Part shown: positions 18,376 to 26,831 of the stretch, in pieces
Numbering within the stretch: the first letter of the stretch is position 1
Layout: each line of letters starts with the position of its first letter
DNA from: Candidatus Blautia intestinavium
Lineage (GTDB): Bacteria > Bacillota > Clostridia > Lachnospirales > Lachnospiraceae
DNA length: 64,000 nucleotides
NCBI GenBank assembly: GCA_019113745.1
Contig: DXGV01000022.1
Location: 1 to 64,000, forward strand
Direction of reading: 5' to 3'
Translations under genes and position numbers: made by a program
The notes under the pieces: model-generated
Databases searched by the model: none
What the model saw: only the letters and a program-made list of their open reading frames with translations
What the model was told of the DNA's origin: nothing

Positions 18376-19384
18376 CATATCCGTTGGGATTCTTTGACTG
18401 CCAGTTCCAGGAATCCGCGCACATATCCTTAATATCGTATTCCGCTTTCCATCCCAGCTCTTTTTCCGCCTTGGAAGCGTCAGAATAGCATGTGGCGATA
18501 TCGCCCGGACGGCGGGGTTTGATCACATACGGGATCTTCACGCCTGTAGCCGCCTCAAAGTTTTTCACAATATCCAGCACACTGTAGCCCTTTCCGGTTC
18601 CCAGATTGTAAATGCTCAGGCCGGAGTTGTCCTCGATCTTTTTCAGAGCTTTCACATGGCCTTTCGCCAGATCCACAACATGAATATAATCTCTTACTCC
18701 TGTTCCGTCGGGAGTATCATAGTCGTCTCCGAACACGCCCAGTTCTTTCAGTTTGCCTACGGCAACCTGGGTAATATAGGGCATCAGATTATTGGGGATT
18801 CCATTTGGATTTTCCCCGATCAGACCGCTCTTATGGGCGCCGATAGGATTAAAGTACCGCAGAAGCACTACGTTCCATTCCGGATCCGCCTTCTGGATAT
18901 CCGAAAGGATCTGCTCCAGCATGGATTTTGTCCATCCGTAGGGATTGGTACACTGTCCTTTCGGACATTCCTCAGTAATAGGAATCACTGCCGGGTCTCC
19001 GTAAACGGTCGCCGAAGAGGAAAAAATAATATTTTTCACTCCATGCTTTCTCATTACATCCACCAATGTCAGAGTTCCCGAAATATTATTATGATAATAT
19101 TCCCACGGCTTCGCCACTGATTCTCCAACCGCTTTCAGACCGGCGAAATGGATACAGGAATCGATCGTTTCCTTTTCAAAAATGTCTGTAAGTGCTTCTC
19201 TGTCCAGAATGTCCGCTTTATAAAATTTCACCGGCTTTCCAGTGATCTTTTCCACACGCTCCAGACTTTTTTCGCTGGAATTGCACAGATTATCCACAAC
19301 TACCACATCGTACCCGGCATTCTGAAGCTCTACAACTGTATGGCTTCCTATATAACCGGCTCCTCCTGTTACTAAAATTGCCAT
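18371..19384 (-). CDS. galE: UDP-glucose 4-epimerase
   Basis: An NAD-dependent epimerase interconverting UDP-glucose and UDP-galactose in the Leloir pathway and for glycan precursors. The 337-residue extended short-chain dehydrogenase has GGAGYIGS (residues 7-14), SSSATVYG, the catalytic Y-G-W-T-K, and NPIGAH. Good AGGAGG signals precede ATG 19384. It is near a sugar nucleotidyltransferase gene (19507-20442), suggesting shared nucleotide-sugar supply. Confidence 0.95.
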   Translation of the reverse strand: MAILVTGGAGYIGSHTVVELQNAGYDVVVVDNLCNSSEKSLERVEKITGKPVKFYKADILDREALTDIFEKETIDSCIHFAGLKAVGESVAKPWEYYHNNISGTLTLVDVMRKHGVKNIIFSSSATVYGDPAVIPITEECPKGQCTNPYGWTKSMLEQILSDIQKADPEWNVVLLRYFNPIGAHKSGLIGENPNGIPNNLMPYITQVAVGKLKELGVFGDDYDTPDGTGVRDYIHVVDLAKGHVKALKKIEDNSGLSIYNLGTGKGYSVLDIVKNFEAATGVKIPYVIKPRRPGDIATCYSDASKAEKELGWKAEYDIKDMCADSWNWQSKNPNGYE

Positions 19385-19506
19385 GATGGTTTCCTCCTTT
19401 AGGATGTTTTTCTGTCAGGATCTCCAGCTCTCACGGTCTGACAGCCGGCATCTGTGATCCCTTCTAACCGCATTTATTATATCACTGTTTCCGTTGTTCC
19501 TCAACT

Positions 19507-20442
19507 TTATTTCTCTTCGTTTTCCTGCCACAGCTTCTGAGGATACAGCCCGCTGTCTTTCAGTCTCTGAATGGCGTTCACAACCACCGGCTTGTCTTCT
19601 TTATAGGTGACTCCATACCATTTATCCCCTGATTTCAGCACCTGAACGGAAGCCTTGCCCTCCTTTAAAAGCTCATCCACCACAAAAGGCAGGAAATATT
19701 CACATTTCATGGGGTTTTCCTTTAAATTCTCTTCCAGGAATCTCCGGAACCTTTCTTTCAGTTCCTTCATAAAATCTGCAGAAAATCCCCACATGTTCAT
19801 GGAAACAATGCTGTCTCCCGGAATCTCTGTCCAGGTGGCTCCGCCATCCTCCGTATAGGCGGCGCCTTCTTCCCGTTTTTCTATATGCGTGCGCTCATGG
19901 ATTCCCAGAAGATATCCCTTGTCATCCATATCACAGACACCTCTTGATACATAGCCGTTCTCTGTAAGAGTATTTTCCAGCCTGTAGCCCACCATCATAT
20001 ATTTTCCGGATTCTGCGCCATGATCTTCTGTGAGAAAATCATAGGCCATCTGAAAGGCATGGCTGCCATAATAGTCGTCGGCGTTGATCACCACAAAGGG
20101 CCCGTCGATTTCATCAATGCAGCTCAGCACCGCATGACCTGTTCCCCAGGGTTTTTCTCTTCCCTCCGGAACCTGGAATCCTTCCGGAAGATTTTCCAGT
20201 TCCTGGAACACATAGACAACCTGGAGCTTTTCGCTTAAGCGGTCCCCGATAGCCCTGCGGAACGCTTCCTCATTTTCCCGTTTGATAATAAAGATCACTT
20301 TTTCAAATCCTGCCCTTACAGCGTCGTATACAGAAAAATCCATAATAATATGTCCTTCTTTATCAACAGGATCGATCTGCTTCAGTCCTCCGTAACGGCT
20401 TCCCATTCCCGCCGCCATAACGACCAGTACCGGTTTTTTCAT
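19507..20442 (-). CDS. Sugar-phosphate nucleotidyltransferase family protein
   Basis: A 311-residue protein with a GT-A-like nucleotidyltransferase fold. The signature VVMAAGMGSRYGGLKQ lies at residues 7-22 and a D-D metal motif occurs in VVINADDYYG near residue 120. Specificity cannot be read from sequence; linkage to galE suggests a hexose-1-phosphate substrate. It is shorter and differs from GalU. A C-terminal segment of about 80 residues shows no motif I recognise. Cytoplasmic. Confidence 0.75.
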   Translation of the reverse strand: MKKPVLVVMAAGMGSRYGGLKQIDPVDKEGHIIMDFSVYDAVRAGFEKVIFIIKRENEEAFRRAIGDRLSEKLQVVYVFQELENLPEGFQVPEGREKPWGTGHAVLSCIDEIDGPFVVINADDYYGSHAFQMAYDFLTEDHGAESGKYMMVGYRLENTLTENGYVSRGVCDMDDKGYLLGIHERTHIEKREEGAAYTEDGGATWTEIPGDSIVSMNMWGFSADFMKELKERFRRFLEENLKENPMKCEYFLPFVVDELLKEGKASVQVLKSGDKWYGVTYKEDKPVVVNAIQRLKDSGLYPQKLWQENEEK

Positions 20443-20464
20443 ATTTTTTTCCTCTCTTTCTTTT

Positions 20465-21142
20465 TCAGGCTTCCTGTCCCCTGAGTCTGTATCCTACTCC
20501 CCTGACTGTTTCCAGCATTTCTCCGGCCTTCCCCAGCTTCTGTCTTAAAGACCTGACATGAACGTCCACCGTCCGGGTTTCTCCGTCAAAATCATATCCC
20601 CATACGTGTCCCAGAATCTGGTTCCGGCTCATTACCATACCTTTATTCTCCGCAAGATACAAAAGAAGCTCAAACTCCTTTCGGGTCAGCTCTATCTTTT
20701 CTTCACCGTAAAACACCTCATGCCTGCCTACTGAAATGCGGAGTTTTCCACAGGTGAGTTCTCTCTGCTCCGTCTGCCTTGCGCATCTTCTCAGCACCGC
20801 CTTCACACGGGCTACCAGTTCCATCATACCGAAAGGCTTTGTCACATAGTCGTCCGCTCCGCCATCCAGCCCCCTTACCTTATCGAATTCCGCCTCCCTG
20901 GCTGTCACAAGGATTACCGGAATATTTTTAGTCTCCGGTTCAGATTTCAGTTTTTTCAGGATTTCGTATCCGTTTTCCCCGGGAAGCATAATGTCAAGAA
21001 GGATCAGCTCCGGAAGCTCTTTTTTTAAAGATTTAAAAAGCGCTTTCCCGTCTTCCATTCCCACGGCGGAAAATCCGGTGGCCTCCAGCGTATAAACGAT
21101 CAGTTCTCTGATATTTTTTTCATCCTCCACACAGTAGATCAC
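20465..21142 (-). CDS. OmpR/PhoB-type response regulator
   Basis: A 225-residue two-domain regulator. The receiver carries acidic E6-D7, phospho-acceptor D50 in LLLDIMLPG, T80 and K102 in TKPFG. The C-terminal winged helix has the LTRKEFELL and RTVDVHVRSLRQKLG motifs of the OmpR/PhoB class. Translation starts at GTG 21142 behind GGGGGG nine bases away. No histidine kinase gene is adjacent, so it is an orphan here. Targets are unknown. Confidence 0.92.
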   Translation of the reverse strand: MIYCVEDEKNIRELIVYTLEATGFSAVGMEDGKALFKSLKKELPELILLDIMLPGENGYEILKKLKSEPETKNIPVILVTAREAEFDKVRGLDGGADDYVTKPFGMMELVARVKAVLRRCARQTEQRELTCGKLRISVGRHEVFYGEEKIELTRKEFELLLYLAENKGMVMSRNQILGHVWGYDFDGETRTVDVHVRSLRQKLGKAGEMLETVRGVGYRLRGQEA

Positions 21143-21165
21143 CTAGCGTTTCCCCCCTTTCTTAT

Positions 21166-21666
21166 TTAAAAGCTGCGGATATCTTCTCCTTCGTCTCCTG
21201 TCTTGTCAATAGAGCGTACCAGAAGATAATAGCTGCTGTTTTCATTTACCTGGACCTTCACCCTGTCTCCCACACGATGGCCTTTCAGCGCTTTTCCTAT
21301 GGGAGATTCAATACTGACTCTGTTCTCCATGGAGTTTCCTCTGATAGAAGTTACCAGCTTATATTTTTCAATCTCTCCGTCCTCTTCAAACTGTACCTCC
21401 ACAATATCATCCATTCCAATCTCGTCCGCTTTGGAAGTATCTGTCACAATATCCGCCGTTTTCAGCATTCTTTCCAGATAACGGATGCGGCTTTCATTCT
21501 GGTTTTTATGTTTCTTGGCCGCGTAATATTCAAAGTTCTCGCTTAAGTCGCCCTGGGCTCTGGCTTCCTTGACCGCTTCAATGGCGTCCTTGCGTACCAC
21601 AAGCTTCCGGTGTTCGATCTCCTGCTGGATTTTTTCCACATCTCTCTTTGTAAGCTTTTCACGCAT
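21166..21666 (-). CDS. greA: Transcription elongation factor GreA
   Basis: GreA rescues backtracked RNA polymerase by stimulating transcript cleavage. The 166-residue protein has the N-terminal coiled coil with the acidic tip in QGDLSENFEY (residues 37-46) and the C-terminal FKBP-like domain with SPIGKALKGHRVGD. ATG 21666 starts MREKLTKRDVEKIQ. The 250 bases upstream, up to the DUF3343 gene, hold no further gene but contain the terminator at 21862-21908. Confidence 0.94.
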   Translation of the reverse strand: MREKLTKRDVEKIQQEIEHRKLVVRKDAIEAVKEARAQGDLSENFEYYAAKKHKNQNESRIRYLERMLKTADIVTDTSKADEIGMDDIVEVQFEEDGEIEKYKLVTSIRGNSMENRVSIESPIGKALKGHRVGDRVKVQVNENSSYYLLVRSIDKTGDEGEDIRSF

Positions 21667-21861
21667 TTTCAGATCTGCTCCTTACTTTCGTCTGTCCGTA
21701 CCTGACAGTCGTATTTCCATATGCGTCCGGCATACCGGAAAAATACAGTTCAAACCGCGCAGTTCCGGCGGTTTTCCGTATTGTCCTCTTATACGCTAAC
21801 GCTATACGTTCTAAGTATACACGAAATCCCGCTTCCATACAAGAATATGACGGAAAAGAAT

Positions 21862-21908
21862 AAACCGGAGCCCCTGGCGCTTTTTGCTCCAGATATCCGC
21901 TCCGGTTT
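21862..21908 (-). terminator. Terminator after the selenium-cluster gene run
   Basis: AAACCGGAGC (21862-21871) pairs with GCTCCGGTTT (21899-21908), enclosing a smaller CTGG.GC/GC.CCAG stem. On the minus strand it is followed by TTATTCTTTT. It lies 10 bases after the DUF3343 stop. Confidence 0.6.
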
Positions 21909-21917
21909 CTTTACTGA

Positions 21918-22163
21918 TTACATCCCGTCTGTTTGAAATACTTTTTTATAGCCGTCCTTCATGACCTCCACGATCTGCTCCAGTTCCTCATTTATCTCCG
22001 GCAGCGGTTCTTTTTCAGCAGTAAATCTTACGCAGGTTCCGCAGGAAGAACTCAGATTTCGCGGCACCGGCATAAGCGTCGCGGCGAATCCCCGTTTTTC
22101 ACAATTTCTTTTAAAACTGACCGCCCCGTAATGAGAATAAAAAGTGGCGATATATTCTTTCAT
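21918..22163 (-). CDS. DUF3343 family protein
   Basis: An 81-residue protein with the start [14 protein letters not shown] and the paired cysteines SSSCGTC (about residues 38-42) seen in DUF3343 proteins. These often accompany YedF/YedE-type selenium or sulfur genes; the biochemical role is unknown. The start overlaps the stop of the TusA-like gene by four bases. The cysteine pair suggests handling of a thiol- or selenol-bound intermediate, which is inference. Confidence 0.8.
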   Translation of the reverse strand: MKEYIATFYSHYGAVSFKRNCEKRGFAATLMPVPRNLSSSCGTCVRFTAEKEPLPEINEELEQIVEVMKDGYKKVFQTDGM

Positions 22164-22366
22164 TTTTTTATCAGCAGAAGAAAATCATCCCCCTGCTCCT
22201 TTACCTGTACCTGGAAGCCCTGATGCAGAGCAAACCGGGATACATTCTCTTTCGCCGTCACATTATCCACAAGGACTTCGTATGCTCCTTCCTTTGATTC
22301 CAGGGCTTTCTTTGTCATAATCACCGGTTCCGGGCAGGACAATCCTCTCGCGTCTACTTTCTTCAT
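22160..22366 (-). CDS. TusA/SirA-like sulfurtransferase, YedF type
   Basis: A 68-residue TusA-fold protein with the catalytic Cys11 in RGLSCPEPV. TusA proteins carry persulfide sulfur; the short YedF-type version next to yedE is associated with selenium metabolism. It is coupled to the DUF3343 gene (ATGA overlap) and lies 69 bases downstream of yedE. Reading both together, an integrated system for delivery of S or Se is likely. Confidence 0.85.
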   Translation of the reverse strand: MKKVDARGLSCPEPVIMTKKALESKEGAYEVLVDNVTAKENVSRFALHQGFQVQVKEQGDDFLLLIKK

Positions 22367-22435
22367 CTTCTTTCTCCTCCTGTTCTGTACACAGCATTTT
22401 TCAATTTATTTCTGACTTTCTGATCTGATATGTTT

Positions 22436-23512
22436 CTACACATCTGCTTTTCGCACTGTATTTAATACGCCAATAAGCGTGACTGCGGCAATCCCGATCA
22501 CTACGGCAATCTTTCCGTTAGCGGTAGGTCCTTCCGCCGAAGACGCAAGTCCGAAATTATGGGCAAAGGCCGCGCCTGTCATCAATCCCAGAACTGTCAC
22601 AGCAGAATCGGTATTTCCTTCTCCTGTCAGAACAAGCTGCCGGAGGGGACAGCCGCCAAGGAGGACGCATCCAAATCCGGCCAGAAGCATTCCCAGCGCG
22701 TTCCATAATCCGTCGGTATGCGCTATGGGCTGGCCCGCAAAGCCCGGATGAAAATATGCGGTTCCGGATATAGCGCCAAGGATCAGATTCACAACAAAGG
22801 CGCTTACAAGAACAGCAAGAAAGCCAAGAAGCAGCTTCCACTCCCGGAACAAAACGACGTCCCGGATACCGCCCACCATACATAACCTGGTTCTCTGTGC
22901 AAGCGCCCCTACGATCAGCCCTGCCGCAAGAGAAATAACAACCGGCGCATGCTGCGCTCCAGGCCCCGATTCACTGAAGTGAATAAAAACCGGCGCGGCC
23001 GCCAGCAGAACAAGAAATACGATCTGGATGGAAGGATACAAGACTCCCTCCAGAACAGGCATTTTGTAGGAACGTTTTAAGGTATATCCCTTTTTCAGAA
23101 ACGCGACGCCTGCCAGGATACCTGCCGCAAAACCCACAAGCCCGAAAACAGCGTTTCCGTCTCCCCCGGCGATTCTCAGGATCATCCGGAACGGACATCC
23201 AAGAAACATCAGACATCCGATCATCACAAAAAATCCCAGTATATATCTTGTTACAGGCGCGGAGCCTCCTCTCGGGCGGAATTCTTTCGCCGCAAGGGAG
23301 ATTGCACATGCTCCAAGCACCAGCCCGATGATCTCCGGGCGTATGTACTGTACCGTCTCCGCATTGTGGAGCCCCAGCGCTCCCGACGTATCCCGCAGAA
23401 AACATGCGATGCAGAAGCCCATATTAGCCGGATTCCCGAAGAACACCAGAACAGCCGCAATAAGACCGATCACTGTTCCCGCCAGAATAATCGTTGTTTT
23501 TTCATTTTTCAT
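22436..23512 (-). CDS. YedE-family putative selenium/sulfur transporter
   Basis: A 358-residue integral membrane protein with about nine or ten hydrophobic segments and the duplicated GCP-type motifs of the YeeE/YedE family: FLGCPFRM near residue 105 and LLGGCPLRQL near residue 280. These Cys sites are thought to pass thiosulfate or selenium species across the membrane. The specific substrate is not visible; neighbouring TusA/YedF-like, DUF3343 and desulfurase genes favour selenium. It is read leftward, divergent from the aminotransferase-like gene. Confidence 0.85.
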   Translation of the reverse strand: MKNEKTTIILAGTVIGLIAAVLVFFGNPANMGFCIACFLRDTSGALGLHNAETVQYIRPEIIGLVLGACAISLAAKEFRPRGGSAPVTRYILGFFVMIGCLMFLGCPFRMILRIAGGDGNAVFGLVGFAAGILAGVAFLKKGYTLKRSYKMPVLEGVLYPSIQIVFLVLLAAAPVFIHFSESGPGAQHAPVVISLAAGLIVGALAQRTRLCMVGGIRDVVLFREWKLLLGFLAVLVSAFVVNLILGAISGTAYFHPGFAGQPIAHTDGLWNALGMLLAGFGCVLLGGCPLRQLVLTGEGNTDSAVTVLGLMTGAAFAHNFGLASSAEGPTANGKIAVVIGIAAVTLIGVLNTVRKADV

Positions 23513-23584
23513 TTCAAACTCTCTTCCTTTCCCTTTGTTTTATATAACAATCATACCATTTCCGCTTTCTTTCCTCCAATTAAA

Positions 23585-23637
23585 TATAGATTATTTCTCT
23601 TTTATTTATAGATTATATTTATAAATTGGTGTATAAT
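23585..23637. promoter_or_regulatory. Divergent control region of the selenium cluster
   Basis: Two identical direct repeats TATAGATTAT start exactly 22 bases apart (23585-23594 and 23607-23616). The inverted pair ATTTATA (23604-23610) / TATAAAT (23620-23626) follows. TATAAT at 23632-23637 can serve as -10 for the rightward genes. Spacing of two helical turns fits binding by a LysR-type tetramer, whose gene is at 24902. Confidence 0.5.
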
Positions 23638-23706
23638 AGTCCTGTGTCCTTTCCTGATTTTTTCATATCAGGAAAGATTTTATCGCCCGGAAAGGAAAAA
23701 TCATAT

Positions 23707-24879
23707 ATGAAAAAAATATATCTGGATCAGGCAAGCACCTCGTTTCCCAAAGCGCCTGGAGTAGCCGAAGCCGTCTATCGCTATCTTTCGGATTCTGCCG
23801 TCAATGTAGGCAGGGGAGCTTATGAGGCGGCCTATTCTGTAGAAGAACAGATTTACGATACAAGAAGCCAACTTCTGCGGCTGTTTCATTTCACTTCAGG
23901 AAAAGAAAAAAATGTGATTTTCACCTCCGGCATTACCGCCAGCCTCAATATCCTTCTGAAAGGACTTCTCCGTCCCGGGGATCATGTGCTGGTTACTTCC
24001 ATGGAACACAACGCCGTAATGCGTCCCCTGGTGCAGCTTACAGAAAACGGAATTTCCTTTGACCGGATCCCCTGCGGACCTGACGGAACCCTCCTTTTAC
24101 ACAAGGCGGAAAACCTTCTCCGACCGGAAACAAGGCTCCTTGTCTGTCTGCACGCTTCCAATGTATGCGGTACGATCATGCCTGTCCAGAAGATCGGAGA
24201 TTTCTGTAAGCAGCATCACCTTCTTTTTCTTTTGGACACAGCGCAGACCGCGGGAGTTTTTCCCATTGACATGGAAGCGCTTCATGTAGACGCGCTGGCT
24301 TTTGCCGGACATAAAGGGCTCCGCGGCCCTCAGGGAACAGGAGGCTTTTTGATACGCGACGAACTCGCCGGAGAGATAACTCCTCTTCTCAGCGGCGGGA
24401 CGGGAAGTCTTTCTCATATGGAAGAAATTCCTTCCTTTCTTCCGGATCGTTTTGAACCGGGCACTCCGAACATTCCGGGAATCCTCGGGCTTCACGGGGC
24501 GCTCTCCTATCTGGAACAGACTTCTATGGAGGCCCTTCGCCGCCATGAACTGGAAGTGACAGAATATTTTCTAAGAGGAATACAGGAAATGGATCCCTAT
24601 GAAAAACGGATACGCCTGACAGGCAAAAAAAATGCCCACGGACGCTGCGCCGTAGTTTCTCTTCAGACTCCGGGTACAGACCCGGCCCGGACAGCCTACG
24701 AGCTGGACACGTCCTATGGGATTATGACAAGGGTTGGACTTCACTGCGCTCCCAGCGCTCACAGGACACTGGGGACTTACCCGGAGGGAACCGTCCGTTT
24801 TTCCTTCGGCCCGGAAAACACCATAAAAGAAGCAGAAACCGCCCTTAAGGCGCTGGCTGAAATTACATGCATAAAATAA
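23707..24879 (+). CDS. Class V aminotransferase, cysteine desulfurase-like
   Basis: A 390-residue PLP enzyme resembling cysteine desulfurases or selenocysteine lyases. H101 in MEHNAVMRP, D178-T-A-Q180 and the PLP lysine K203 in AGHKGLRGPQG are in place. The mobile-loop cysteine is in GLHCAPSAH. It would release S or Se from cysteine or selenocysteine. ATG 23707 has AAAGGA about ten bases upstream and begins with the family start KKIYLDQASTSFPK. It is followed after 22 bases by the LysR gene. Confidence 0.88.
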   Translation: MKKIYLDQASTSFPKAPGVAEAVYRYLSDSAVNVGRGAYEAAYSVEEQIYDTRSQLLRLFHFTSGKEKNVIFTSGITASLNILLKGLLRPGDHVLVTSMEHNAVMRPLVQLTENGISFDRIPCGPDGTLLLHKAENLLRPETRLLVCLHASNVCGTIMPVQKIGDFCKQHHLLFLLDTAQTAGVFPIDMEALHVDALAFAGHKGLRGPQGTGGFLIRDELAGEITPLLSGGTGSLSHMEEIPSFLPDRFEPGTPNIPGILGLHGALSYLEQTSMEALRRHELEVTEYFLRGIQEMDPYEKRIRLTGKKNAHGRCAVVSLQTPGTDPARTAYELDTSYGIMTRVGLHCAPSAHRTLGTYPEGTVRFSFGPENTIKEAETALKALAEITCIK

Positions 24880-24901
24880 AAGAAAGGGAAATGAGATAAG
24901 A

Positions 24902-25798
24902 ATGGATTTTAAACAGTTAGAAGCCTTTGCGGCAGTTGTAGATTACGGCAGCTTTTCTGAAGCGGCCCGGCGGCTGTATCTTACACAGCCTACGATCAGT
25001 TCCCATATCCGCACGCTTGAAAAAGAACTGGGCGCAAAGCTGATCATCCGTACTACAAAAAAGATAACTGTCACCGCAAAGGGATATCAGTTTTATGAGA
25101 GCGCGGTCCGGATCCTTCACATCCGGAACCACCTTCTGGAGAGTTTCGCGGAATCTCCAAAGCGCATGATCGACCTGGGCGTTTCCACGATTCCCTCCTC
25201 CTATCTTCTTCCGGAGCTTCTGGCCGCCTTTGGAAAAAAATATCCGGATATTTATTTCCATTCGCTTCAGTCTGACAGCGCCGGGGCAGTCGAAAAAGTC
25301 CTGGACGGCAGTGTGGATCTCAGCCTTGTCGGACAGGATACCGGTGAAGAATCCTGCCGCTTTATTCCATTCTGCCAGGACAGGCTTGTCATTGCAGCCC
25401 CGGTTTCAAAGCGTTATCTTCATATGGCAGACCGGAAGGTGACATTCCGGGATTTTCTGAAAGAGCCCATCATTCTTCGCGAGAAAGGTTCCGGCACAAA
25501 GAAGGAAATGGATCTTTTTCTTGAAAGGATGGATATCCCGCCTTCCGAGCTCAATGTTGTCGCGCAGATGAACGATCTGGAAAGCATCCGGAAATCTATT
25601 GTCAATGGACTTGGGATCTCTGTGCTTTCCGCCCGCTCCGTGGCGGATCTTGAGAAAACAAACCAGCTTCTGGTCTTTCCTCTGGATGAATCCGTCCATA
25701 TGCGCAGTTTTTATATCGTATACAGCAGGAACAGGATCCTCAAGCCTCATGTGCAGAAGTTCATCCGCTTTATTCAGGATTTTTATAAGGATCGCTGA
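24902..25798 (+). CDS. LysR-type regulator of the selenium cluster
   Basis: A 298-residue LysR protein. The N-terminal winged helix-turn-helix is MDFKQLEAFAAVVDYGSFSEAARRL-like with LTQPTISSHI (residues 27-36), and the C-terminal effector domain runs from about 90. It follows the desulfurase-like gene and probably controls both directions from the region 23585-23637. The effector could be a selenium or sulfur compound (inference from context). A hairpin follows directly. Confidence 0.9.
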   Translation: MDFKQLEAFAAVVDYGSFSEAARRLYLTQPTISSHIRTLEKELGAKLIIRTTKKITVTAKGYQFYESAVRILHIRNHLLESFAESPKRMIDLGVSTIPSSYLLPELLAAFGKKYPDIYFHSLQSDSAGAVEKVLDGSVDLSLVGQDTGEESCRFIPFCQDRLVIAAPVSKRYLHMADRKVTFRDFLKEPIILREKGSGTKKEMDLFLERMDIPPSELNVVAQMNDLESIRKSIVNGLGISVLSARSVADLEKTNQLLVFPLDESVHMRSFYIVYSRNRILKPHVQKFIRFIQDFYKDR

Positions 25799-25800
25799 GA

Positions 25801-25830
25801 TCAGACACTGACGCCAGCGTCAGCGTCTGA
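25801..25830. terminator. Hairpin between the LysR and DivIVA-like genes
   Basis: TCAGAC-A-CTGACG pairs with CGTCAG-C-GTCTGA around CCAG, with one internal mismatch. It fills the 35-base gap between two converging genes. There is no T run on either side, so termination may be weak. Confidence 0.5.
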
Positions 25831-25833
25831 CAT

Positions 25834-26751
25834 TCATGCATTCTCTTCGCCCTGACCGTCCGCTTCTTTCTCTACGATTCTGAAACGTTCGTCACCTTCC
25901 CATAACTGTTCCAGCCGCTGGGGCATTTCCTCAACCAGCTTTCCCATGTCGGAATACAGATTATAAATCTTCTGCTGCGTCAGGTTTAATTCCTTCCTGT
26001 ATGATTCGATCTTATATTTCGCAGCCATCAGGCGGATGCCTCTGTCCTCCAGTTCTTTGTCGATCTGGTTTTTCCTTCCCTCAATGATCTCTTTGCTTTC
26101 CTTTTTGGCCGCTTCCAGGATTTCTTCCGCTTTTTTCCGCGCCTCATCTTCAATATACCGGGCGCTTAAACGCGCGTCTTCAAAAACCTGGCTTATAGCT
26201 TTAAAATCATTGTCGTATTTCTCTTTTTTCTCTTTCACCTGCTGGATCTCTTCTTCAAGGCAGCGGCTTTTCTCAACGTCTATGTTCACTGCCTTCTGCG
26301 CTTCCAGTTCTCCAAGCAGCTTCTCTTTCTCCTGTATAAGGGCAGCTTTTTCAGCCTGCAGCTCTTCCAATTTCTGCCTAAGCTCTTCCTCTTCTTTCCT
26401 TTGAAGTTCCAGCTTTTCCAGATACTCTTCTTCCTTCTCGGTTCCGGCAGTTTCCGCCGCCTCCTCCCGCGCTTTTATAAGTTCAAGCTTCTCAGCTTCC
26501 AGCCGGGCGATCTTTCGATTGAGCTCTTCATTTTCTTTTTTCTGTGTTTCCAGCTCCTGTGCGACTGTCGGATCAAAAGAATCGTTTTCTTCCTGCGCCC
26601 TCTGAAGCTTCGCTTTTAAACCCAGGATTTCTCTCTGATACTCGGATTTTGTCACTTCCTCGTTTCTCTCCAGCTCCTGAAGATATCCGCGCACATCCTC
26701 TTTGTTAAATCCTCCGAATAACGCCGTCCGGAATTCTCCTCCATTACTCAT
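25834..26751 (-). CDS. DivIVA-domain coiled-coil protein
   Basis: A 305-residue cytoplasmic protein. Residues 5-30 (FRTALFGGFNKEDVRGYLQELE) match the N-terminal DivIVA-type segment. Nearly all of the rest, to residue 280, is Glu/Lys-rich coiled coil with an A-R-K-K-A-E-E-I-L-E-A-A stretch like other DivIVA/GpsB-related proteins. It probably localises to curved membrane or the division site, though no partner is visible. It lies between the selenium cluster and the peptide cluster and is not obviously part of either. Confidence 0.75.
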   Translation of the reverse strand: MSNGGEFRTALFGGFNKEDVRGYLQELERNEEVTKSEYQREILGLKAKLQRAQEENDSFDPTVAQELETQKKENEELNRKIARLEAEKLELIKAREEAAETAGTEKEEEYLEKLELQRKEEEELRQKLEELQAEKAALIQEKEKLLGELEAQKAVNIDVEKSRCLEEEIQQVKEKKEKYDNDFKAISQVFEDARLSARYIEDEARKKAEEILEAAKKESKEIIEGRKNQIDKELEDRGIRLMAAKYKIESYRKELNLTQQKIYNLYSDMGKLVEEMPQRLEQLWEGDERFRIVEKEADGQGEENA

Positions 26752-26831
26752 AATATTTTTCTGCCTCCCTTTTCCTTCGTTTCACAATGGGTCGTTTTCT
26801 ATAAAAAGAATAACCTTTTTGTCTTTTTGTG

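Noticed and set aside
19412..19444. Inverted repeat CTGTCAG/CTGACAG upstream of galE
   Set aside because: Only 7 bp with a 19-base loop and no link to promoter boxes; could be chance.
21918..25798. Selenocysteine-encoding UGA in the selenium cluster
   Set aside because: All genes read through normally to standard stops with Cys in the expected places; no SECIS-like element was noticed.
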